The position numbers and the translations under genes are program-made. 29,896 bases of DNA from an uncultured Ruminococcus sp. (lineage in GTDB: Bacteria; Bacillota; Clostridia; Oscillospirales; Ruminococcaceae), in NCBI GenBank assembly GCA_900752785.1, contig CAADWP010000134.1:1-29896 (forward strand). Direction: 5' to 3'. This document shows, piece after piece, positions 24,277 through 29,896 of the stretch (positions are counted from its first letter, which is position 1; each line of letters begins with the position of its first letter). The notes below the pieces were generated by a model. That model worked only from the letters and a program-made list of their open reading frames with translations. It did not search any database and was not told the origin of the DNA.

Positions 24277-24822
24277 ATGATACTTACGACAAAAAGACTG
24301 ATACTTCGTACATGGGAAGAATCTGACGCTGAAAGTCTGTATACCTATGCTAAAGATCCGTCAATAGGTCCCATTGCCGGATGGCCGGTACATACTGATG
24401 TAAAAAACAGCCTTGAAATTATCCGCAATGTACTTAATACTCCCGAAACGTATGCAATATGCTTAAAAGAGGATAATGAGGCAATAGGAAGTGTGGGACT
24501 GCATTTAAACGGCTCTACAGATTTAACAGATAGAGACGATGAGTGTGAATTAGGATATTGGATCGGAAAACCTTTCTGGGGAAATGGATATGTTCCGGAA
24601 GCGGCACAAGAAATAATCAGACATGGATTTGAAGAGCTTGGCATGACTGCTATTTGGTGCGGTTATTACGACGGAAATATAAAATCGAAACGGGTTCAGG
24701 AAAAATGCGGCTTTATTTATCAGTTTACTTCCGAAGAACTTGAAGTTCCCCTAATGAATGAAGTGCGAACCGGTCATGTTTCACGACTTACTAAGGATCG
24801 ATGGATGTTAAGACGGTATTAA
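24277..24822 (+). CDS. GNAT-family N-acetyltransferase, RimJ/RimL type
   Basis: Acetyl-CoA-dependent N-acetyltransferase of 181 aa; the acceptor is unknown. The N-terminus TTKRLILRTWEESDAESL is the usual RimJ/RimL opening. The acetyl-CoA loop is GKPFWGNGYVPEAAQEII and the late motif is GNIKSKRVQEKCGF. Relatives acetylate ribosomal protein N-termini or small molecules, so no specific role can be given. AAAAGGAG lies 9 bases before the ATG. A LysR regulator follows after 56 bases on the same strand. Confidence 0.88.
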   Translation: MILTTKRLILRTWEESDAESLYTYAKDPSIGPIAGWPVHTDVKNSLEIIRNVLNTPETYAICLKEDNEAIGSVGLHLNGSTDLTDRDDECELGYWIGKPFWGNGYVPEAAQEIIRHGFEELGMTAIWCGYYDGNIKSKRVQEKCGFIYQFTSEELEVPLMNEVRTGHVSRLTKDRWMLRRY

Positions 24823-24826
24823 TCAA

Positions 24827-24843
24827 AAGCATTTTCAATGCTT
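24827..24843 (+). terminator. weak hairpin between acetyltransferase and LysR genes
   Basis: AAGCATT and AATGCTT form a 7-bp stem with a TTC loop right after the acetyltransferase stop. There is no T run, so it may attenuate rather than end transcription. Confidence 0.35.
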
Positions 24844-24878
24844 CTTAATGAATAAAAATGAAAGGTTAGGATTTTCGT

Positions 24879-25814
24879 ATGAATATTTTACATATAAAAT
24901 ACGCTATCGAAGTTGCCAGGGTAGGTTCGCTTAATAAAGCTGCTCAAAATCTCATACTTGCACAGCCTAACCTAAGCCGATCTATCAAGGAGCTTGAAGC
25001 CGAGATCGGAATAAAAATATTTGAACGTTCTGTAAAAGGAATGGTACTTACACCTGAGGGAGAAGAATTTATAGAATACGCAAAAGAAATAGTAGATCAC
25101 ATAAATCATGTCGAAATGATCTATAAAAACGGAGCTGTTAATAAACAAAAATTTTCAATATCTGTTCCAAGAGCCTGCTATATTTCCGAAGCCTTTGCTG
25201 AGTTTTCAAAATCTATTCCATATACTCATACAGAATTCTTTTACAAAGAAACAAATTCAAAAAATACGATAAATAATATACTCAATTCCGATTATAAGCT
25301 TGGAATAATTCGTTATTCCGCCGGCAATGATAAATATTTTAAAGAAATTCTGGAGGAAAAAGAGCTTTCATATGAATTGATCGCCGAATTCAGTTACAAA
25401 CTTATTATGAGCAGAGATAATCCTCTTTCTCAGCAAAAAACAATTACATTTAACGATTTGGAAAATTATATAAAAATTGCTTACGCTGATCCATATGTAC
25501 CGTCGCTTTCCATGTCAAAAGCTATGCGTGAAGAAATTCCCGATAATGTCAGACGATGTATATATGTATTTGAACGTGCAAGCCAATTTGATATTCTTTC
25601 AAAAAATCCTCAGACATTTATGTGGGCGTCTCCTGCGCCGATCAATGTTCTTGAAAAATATAATTTAATACAGCGGGAATGCGAAAGCAGCAAGAAACTC
25701 TATAAAGATCTTTTAATATACAAAAAGAGTTATAAATTCACAGAACTGGACAAAAAGTTTATTACCGAATTATGCCTGTCGCGCCGGCGCAATTTTTGTA
25801 CGGAAATTTCTTAG
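24879..25814 (+). CDS. LysR-family transcriptional regulator
   Basis: DNA-binding regulator of 311 aa. The winged helix-turn-helix fills residues 1-65 (YAIEVARVGSLNKAAQNL, PNLSRSIKELEAEIGIKIFE, LTPEGEEFIEYA). A substrate-binding-like effector domain occupies the rest. AGGA lies 8 bases before the ATG. LysR proteins often control a divergent neighbour, but both neighbours here are on the same strand; adhE downstream has its own promoter, with 155 bp between. The target and effector cannot be read from the sequence. Confidence 0.9.
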   Translation: MNILHIKYAIEVARVGSLNKAAQNLILAQPNLSRSIKELEAEIGIKIFERSVKGMVLTPEGEEFIEYAKEIVDHINHVEMIYKNGAVNKQKFSISVPRACYISEAFAEFSKSIPYTHTEFFYKETNSKNTINNILNSDYKLGIIRYSAGNDKYFKEILEEKELSYELIAEFSYKLIMSRDNPLSQQKTITFNDLENYIKIAYADPYVPSLSMSKAMREEIPDNVRRCIYVFERASQFDILSKNPQTFMWASPAPINVLEKYNLIQRECESSKKLYKDLLIYKKSYKFTELDKKFITELCLSRRRNFCTEIS

Positions 25815-25888
25815 AAAACATTTTTCGGGATAATTCGTTTCATTTCGGGTATATCAAAAATGATAACTTTTTTATATCATTCTTATAT

Positions 25889-25917
25889 TTTACAAATACT
25901 AAAAAGTTTGTTATAAT
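25889..25917 (+). promoter_or_regulatory. sigma-A promoter of adhE
   Basis: TTTACA (25889-25894) and TATAAT (25912-25917) are 17 bp apart. The start near 25924 gives a leader of about 46 bases to the adhE ATG. Confidence 0.85.
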
Positions 25918-25926
25918 AATAACGAA
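25907..25926 (+). promoter_or_regulatory. Rex-like operator over the adhE -10 box
   Basis: TTTGTTAT-AATA-ATAACGAA is a palindrome with one mismatch pair. The clostridial Rex operator is TTGTTAA-N4-TTAACAA, and the 7+4+7 layout matches. Rex is a redox-sensing repressor released by NADH and commonly controls adhE. The overlap with the -10 box fits repression. The match is by eye; AT-rich DNA can produce such palindromes. Confidence 0.55.
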
Positions 25927-25969
25927 GTCGGACATTTCTGACATAAAGATTATTTTCAGGAGGATAATT

Positions 25970-28678
25970 ATGGAGAACAAGGCTTATGAAATTGTAGACA
26001 GTGTTGAAAAGCTCGAAGCAGCAATCAGCCGTGTCCGAAAGGCACAGCAGGTTTTTTCAACTTATACTCAAGAACAGGTTGACAAAATTTTTTTTGCTGC
26101 CGCATCCGCTGCAAACAAAGCAAGAATCCCTCTTGCAAAGCTTGCTGTTGAAGAAACAGGAATGGGAATCGTTGAGGATAAGGTCATTAAAAACAACTAT
26201 GCATCCGAATATATCTATAACGCATATAAGGATATCAAAACCTGCGGCGTTATTGAGGAAGATAAGACTTACGGAATCAAAAAAATCGCCGAACCTATCG
26301 GCGTTATCGCAGCCGTAATTCCTACAACCAATCCAACCTCAACAGCTATTTTCAAATGCCTTATTGCTCTTAAAACAAGAAATGCAATTATTATTTCTCC
26401 GCATCCAAGGGCTAAGAGGTCTACAATTGAGGCCGCAAGAATCGTGCTTGAAGCTGCTGTTGCGGCAGGTGCTCCCGAAAATATTATTGATTGGATAGAC
26501 GTACCGTCTATCGAAATGACCAATCTTGTTATGAAAGAAGCGGATATAATTCTTGCAACAGGCGGTCCCGGAATGGTCAAGGCAGCTTATTCAAGCGGAA
26601 AACCTGCGCTTGGCGTAGGAGCAGGAAATACTCCAGCAATTATAGACGAGAGCGCTGATATTCTGCTTGCCGTAAGCTCAATAATACATTCTAAAACGTT
26701 TGATAACGGTATGATCTGCGCTTCTGAACAATCCGTTATCGTACCGGAAAATATATACGATACCGTAAAAAGTGAGTTTGCCGCAAGAGGCTGCTATTTC
26801 CTTACGGAAGCAGAAACCGAAAAGGTACGAAAAGCTATCATAATAAACGGTGCGCTCAATGCAAAGATCGTCGGACAGCCTGCGGCTAAAATTGCCGGTC
26901 TCGCAGGAATCGAAGTTCCAAACGGTACAAAAATTCTTATCGGCGAAGTTGAAAGCGTTGAACTGAGCGAAGAATTTGCTCATGAAAAGCTTTCTCCTGT
27001 TCTTGCAATGTATAAAGCTAAAGATTTTGAAGACGCTCTTAATAAGGCTGAACGACTTGTCGCCGACGGCGGTTACGGACATACTTCTTCCGTTTATCTC
27101 AATGAAATCACGGAGACCGAAAAAATTGATAAATTCAGCAGACGAATGAAAACCTGCCGTATTCTTATCAATACCCCCTCCTCTCACGGCGGTATAGGAG
27201 ATCTTTATAATTTCAAGCTTGCTCCGTCGCTTACTCTTGGATGCGGTTCATGGGGAGGCAATTCCGTTAGTGAAAATGTAGGAGTCAAACATCTCATAAA
27301 TATAAAAACAGTCGCAGAAAGAAGGGAAAATATGCTTTGGTTCCGTGCTCCCGAAAAAATTTATATTAAAAAGGGCTGCCTGCCTGTTGCCCTTGACGAA
27401 CTCAAAACCGTAATGGGTAAAAAGAAAGCTTTCATTGTAACTGATACATTCCTTTATCGTAACGGCTATACTAAGGCTATTGCCGACAAGCTTGATGAAA
27501 TGGGAATAGAGCATATGACTTTCTTTAACGTTGCTCCCGACCCAACTCTTGCTTCTGCCAAGGAGGGCGCTTCAATGATGACCTCGTTCCAACCGGATAC
27601 GATCATTGCGCTTGGCGGGGGTTCCGCAATGGACGCTGCTAAGATAATGTGGGTTCTTTATGAACATCCCGAGGCTGATTTTATGGATATGGCAATGCGC
27701 TTTATCGACATCAGAAAGAGGATATATACATTCCCCAAAATGGGAGAAAAGGCTTATTTTATCGCAATTCCCACATCTGCCGGAACAGGTTCGGAAGTAA
27801 CGCCGTTCGCGGTAATTACAGACGAAAAAAGCGGAGTTAAATATCCCCTTGCCGATTACGAACTTCTTCCGGACATGGCAATCATTGATACTGATTTTCA
27901 TATGTCCGCGCCCAAAGGTCTTACCGCAGCATCAGGAATTGATGCAGTAACCCACGCACTTGAAGCATATGCGTCAATGCTTGCCACAGATTATACGGAC
28001 GGTCTTGCAAAACAGGCTTTACAAACTATTTTCAGATATCTTCCGAGAGCCTACGAAAACGGTCAGAATGACGTTGAGGCCCGTGAAAAAATGGCAAATG
28101 CCGCAACAATGGCCGGCATGGCTTTTGCAAACGCATTTCTCGGAGTGTGCCACTCAATGGCTCATAAGCTCGGCGCATTCCATCACCTGCCTCACGGCAT
28201 AGCAAACGCTTTGATGATCGAGGAGGTTCTGCGTTTTAATTCCTCAGAAGTTCCGGCAAAAATGGGAACATTTTCACAATATGATCATCCGCATACGCTT
28301 GCACGTTACGCTGAAATTGCCGATTTCCTTGGTATAAAAGGAAACAGTGACGAAGAAAAACTTGAACTGCTTATTGGAATGATTAACGAACTGAAAACAA
28401 AGGTCGGAATCAAGAAAACGATCCGTGATTATGATATTGATGAAAATGTATTTCTTGAAACGCTTGATGAAATGACGGAGCAGGCTTTTGACGATCAGTG
28501 TACGGGGGCTAATCCAAGATATCCTCTTATGAGCGAAATAAAGCAGATGTATCTTAACGCATATTACGGCAAGCATTTTTCGGAAGCCGAGATGCCTGAA
28601 AAGCTTATTAACGATAATAAAACGGCAGATTCGATAAAATCCGTTTACAATAACGGCAGAAAAAGCAGCAGGGCGTAA
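25970..28678 (+). CDS. adhE: bifunctional acetaldehyde-CoA/alcohol dehydrogenase
   Basis: Reduces acetyl-CoA to acetaldehyde and then ethanol, reoxidising two NADH. The 902-aa protein matches the fused family. The N-terminal aldehyde dehydrogenase has the catalytic Cys C250 (FDNGMICASEQ) and PTTNPTSTAIFK. The C-terminal iron alcohol dehydrogenase has GGGSAMDAAKIMWV (549-562), IPTSAGTGSEVTP, and the iron ligands D658 and H662 (GIDAVTHALE), H732 (CHSMAHK) and H742 (HHLPHG). The linker is normal and family members form spirosomes. I chose the ATG at 25970 with CAGGAGG just upstream; the frame is open 66 codons further back but those overlap the LysR gene end and the promoter. The kinase gene follows after 14 bases. 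Confidence 0.96.
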   Translation: MENKAYEIVDSVEKLEAAISRVRKAQQVFSTYTQEQVDKIFFAAASAANKARIPLAKLAVEETGMGIVEDKVIKNNYASEYIYNAYKDIKTCGVIEEDKTYGIKKIAEPIGVIAAVIPTTNPTSTAIFKCLIALKTRNAIIISPHPRAKRSTIEAARIVLEAAVAAGAPENIIDWIDVPSIEMTNLVMKEADIILATGGPGMVKAAYSSGKPALGVGAGNTPAIIDESADILLAVSSIIHSKTFDNGMICASEQSVIVPENIYDTVKSEFAARGCYFLTEAETEKVRKAIIINGALNAKIVGQPAAKIAGLAGIEVPNGTKILIGEVESVELSEEFAHEKLSPVLAMYKAKDFEDALNKAERLVADGGYGHTSSVYLNEITETEKIDKFSRRMKTCRILINTPSSHGGIGDLYNFKLAPSLTLGCGSWGGNSVSENVGVKHLINIKTVAERRENMLWFRAPEKIYIKKGCLPVALDELKTVMGKKKAFIVTDTFLYRNGYTKAIADKLDEMGIEHMTFFNVAPDPTLASAKEGASMMTSFQPDTIIALGGGSAMDAAKIMWVLYEHPEADFMDMAMRFIDIRKRIYTFPKMGEKAYFIAIPTSAGTGSEVTPFAVITDEKSGVKYPLADYELLPDMAIIDTDFHMSAPKGLTAASGIDAVTHALEAYASMLATDYTDGLAKQALQTIFRYLPRAYENGQNDVEAREKMANAATMAGMAFANAFLGVCHSMAHKLGAFHHLPHGIANALMIEEVLRFNSSEVPAKMGTFSQYDHPHTLARYAEIADFLGIKGNSDEEKLELLIGMINELKTKVGIKKTIRDYDIDENVFLETLDEMTEQAFDDQCTGANPRYPLMSEIKQMYLNAYYGKHFSEAEMPEKLINDNKTADSIKSVYNNGRKSSRA

Positions 28679-28692
28679 AGGAGGAACTGGAT

Positions 28693-29442
28693 ATGAAACT
28701 TGACAGAGTAATAGCAGTCAGAAACAATAAAACCATTTACCGCGACGGAGATAAATGCATTAAGGTTTTCAACGAGAATTATTCAAAGGCAGACGTTCTG
28801 AATGAAGCGCTTAATCAATCCCGTGTTGAAGAAACAGGTCTTACTATTCCGAAGATTCTTGAGGTAACAATGATCGACGGAAAATGGGCAATTGTTTCGG
28901 AATATATCAAGGGAAAAACTCTTGCTCAGCTTATGGAGGAAGCTCCTGATAAAAAACATTCATACATCGAACAGCTTGTTGATATACAGCTTGAGATACA
29001 ATCTAAAAGCTGTCCGCTTTTAAACAAGCTTAAAGATAAAATGAACCGAAAAATAAGCGCCTGCGAGCTTGACGCAACAACCAGATACGATCTTCATACT
29101 CGTCTTGACGCTATGCCAAAGCATAATAAGGTTTGTCACGGCGACCTTAATCCATCAAATATTATTATAACCGACGACAAAATCCCTTACATTATAGATT
29201 GGTCGCACGCAACACAGGGCAACGCTTCTGCTGACGCAGCAAGAACTTATCTGTTATTCTGGCTCAACGGAGATATTGACGGTGCTTACGAATATCTTGA
29301 TCTTTTCTGCAAAAAAAGCAATACGGCAAAACAGTATGTACAGAAATGGATGCCGATAGTAGCTGCCTCACAGTCTGTAAAAGGCAATGAAAAAGAAAGA
29401 GAATTTCTGCTCTCTTGGGTTGACGTTGTCGATTATGATTAA
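28693..29442 (+). CDS. aminoglycoside phosphotransferase-like small-molecule kinase
   Basis: Kinase-fold protein of 249 aa of the APH/choline kinase type. ATP-binding Lys is K24 (CIKVF). The catalytic loop is CHGDLNPSNIII with D151 and N156, and the metal-binding Asp is D169 in IIDWSHA. The sequence resembles a family of short APH-like proteins frequent in Clostridia and Fibrobacter whose substrate is not known. Real resistance enzymes of this fold differ, so I would not call it an antibiotic resistance gene. GGAGG overlaps the region just after the adhE stop, 14 bases separating the genes, so it is read from the adhE transcript. Confidence 0.82.
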   Translation: MKLDRVIAVRNNKTIYRDGDKCIKVFNENYSKADVLNEALNQSRVEETGLTIPKILEVTMIDGKWAIVSEYIKGKTLAQLMEEAPDKKHSYIEQLVDIQLEIQSKSCPLLNKLKDKMNRKISACELDATTRYDLHTRLDAMPKHNKVCHGDLNPSNIIITDDKIPYIIDWSHATQGNASADAARTYLLFWLNGDIDGAYEYLDLFCKKSNTAKQYVQKWMPIVAASQSVKGNEKEREFLLSWVDVVDYD

Positions 29443-29479
29443 AGCATATCACATAAAAATACAGTGAAAATATCTAATA

Positions 29480-29517
29480 ACAGCATATGCGGATCAATCT
29501 ATATCCGCATATGCTGT
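29480..29517 (+). terminator. strong 15-bp hairpin after the kinase gene
   Basis: ACAGCATATGCGGAT (29480-29494) pairs perfectly with ATCCGCATATGCTGT (29503-29517) around an 8-base loop. AACAAATATTTTATC follows, AT-rich without a T run. It may end or attenuate the adhE-kinase transcript before the [2Fe-2S] gene. Confidence 0.5.
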
Positions 29518-29547
29518 AACAAATATTTTATCAGGAGGAATACATAT

Positions 29548-29787
29548 ATGAAAGTAACGGTATGCATAGGAAGTTCGTGTCATATTAAAGGATCACGAAG
29601 CGTAGTAGAGCAGCTTCAGTATCTTATTTCCGAAAACGATCTCGGAGACAAAGTCGAGCTTGGCGGAACCTTCTGCATGGGAAACTGTCAGAAAGGCGTA
29701 TGCGTTAATGTAAACGACGAATTTTTTTCTGTAACTCCGGATACGGTAAAAGAGTTTTTTGAGAACAACATCAAGGCAAGATTATAA
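29548..29787 (+). CDS. short thioredoxin-like [2Fe-2S] ferredoxin domain protein
   Basis: Small electron-transfer protein of 79 aa resembling the C-terminal half of NuoE/HndA. Cysteines C6 and C11 (VCIGSSCHIKGS) and C43 and C47 (GTFCMGNCQKG) give the expected four-Cys set for a [2Fe-2S] cluster; C52 is extra. I chose the ATG at 29548 with AGGAGG upstream; the open frame begins 28 codons earlier inside the hairpin. Stand-alone versions in Clostridia often stand next to [FeFe]-hydrogenase or NADH-oxidoreductase genes, so such a gene may follow outside the window. That is inference. Confidence 0.85.
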   Translation: MKVTVCIGSSCHIKGSRSVVEQLQYLISENDLGDKVELGGTFCMGNCQKGVCVNVNDEFFSVTPDTVKEFFENNIKARL

Positions 29788-29790
29788 GAA

Positions 29791-29896
29791 CCCGTCCACA
29801 TAGGGAATTCTGCACGTCCTTTCGGCAAATTTTGCCGATTGCTGCGTTGAAAAAGCTCATCATACGACAGTATGCTTTCGCTTTTTCTCCTTGCCC
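29791..29896. repeat. foldback element E3, left part, cut by the window end
   Basis: Non-coding DNA directly after the [2Fe-2S] gene. It contains a 15-base palindrome CGGCAAATTTTGCCG (29824-29838) and a hairpin CATAC-GACA-GTATG (29861-29874). The stretch from GCTGCGTT (29841) through CGACAG and GCTTTCG to CCTTGC (29894) matches the core of E2 on its - strand in order and spacing. The other half, needed to prove terminal inverted repeats, lies outside the window. Confidence 0.5.

Noticed and set aside
25772..25969. 66-codon N-terminal extension of AdhE
   Set aside because: It overlaps the end of the LysR gene and the adhE promoter, is unlike any AdhE N-terminus, and a strong AGGAGG precedes the ATG at 25970.
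28693..29442. The APH-like kinase as an aminoglycoside resistance gene
   Set aside because: Only the general kinase fold motifs are shared, and it sits in a metabolic operon without mobile DNA around it.
1..29896. CRISPR array, tRNA, rRNA, integrase or transposase genes
   Set aside because: I saw no regularly spaced direct repeats, no tRNA cloverleaf, no rRNA segment and no recombinase motif on either strand by eye.

Overview
The window looks like chromosomal DNA from a low-GC, anaerobic Gram-positive bacterium of the class Clostridia, most likely a Ruminococcus-like Oscillospiraceae. The evidence is strong AGGAGG-type ribosome sites, consensus sigma-A promoters with 17-bp spacers, AddAB instead of RecBCD, a fermentative AdhE, a BceS-like sensor kinase and the AT-rich codon use. 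The family assignment is inference from gene content; I could not run a search.

Layout. 1-413: tail of an upstream gene (tentative), two hairpins and a 92-bp foldback repeat. 414-1769: a membrane-anchored HtrA protease on the + strand, closed by a bidirectional terminator. 1906-8909: addA and addB (minus, order addB-addA). 9038-10609: a secreted lysozyme with two GH25 domains (minus). 10838-11782: an RluA-type pseudouridine synthase (+), abutting tyrA (minus) with no gap. 12729-15708: mcrB-mcrC (minus) behind a perfect consensus promoter. 15876-19261: an ABC ATPase and FtsX-type permease (minus). 19262-19760: two foldback elements with a candidate promoter between them, and a terminator. 19761-23769: an operon of a polytopic GT-C-like membrane protein, a response regulator and an intramembrane-sensing kinase (minus). 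23770-24276: AT-rich intergenic region with a perfect + promoter. 24277-29787: acetyltransferase, LysR regulator, adhE, a small-molecule kinase homologue and a short thioredoxin-like [2Fe-2S] protein (+). The window ends inside a third foldback element.

How it works together. The GT-C protein, response regulator, kinase and ABC transporter look like one cell-envelope stress or peptide-resistance module, now split into two transcription units. The first ends in an intrinsic terminator. The second starts from a promoter with tandem TGACTTT repeats, and its RNA would begin almost exactly at the edge of a 157-bp foldback element. AdhE has a promoter whose -10 is overlapped by a Rex-like palindrome, consistent with NADH/NAD control of fermentation.

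Most notable: (1) three foldback elements with different terminal inverted repeats, two of which share a clear internal core and the third a weaker part of it; (2) a foldback element serving as the probable 5' leader of the ABC transporter mRNA; (3) a McrC whose D-x-K nuclease residues are S-x-R, paired with a McrB whose N-terminal domain I do not recognise; (4) a GH25 repeat with a D-to-N change at the catalytic D-x-E motif.
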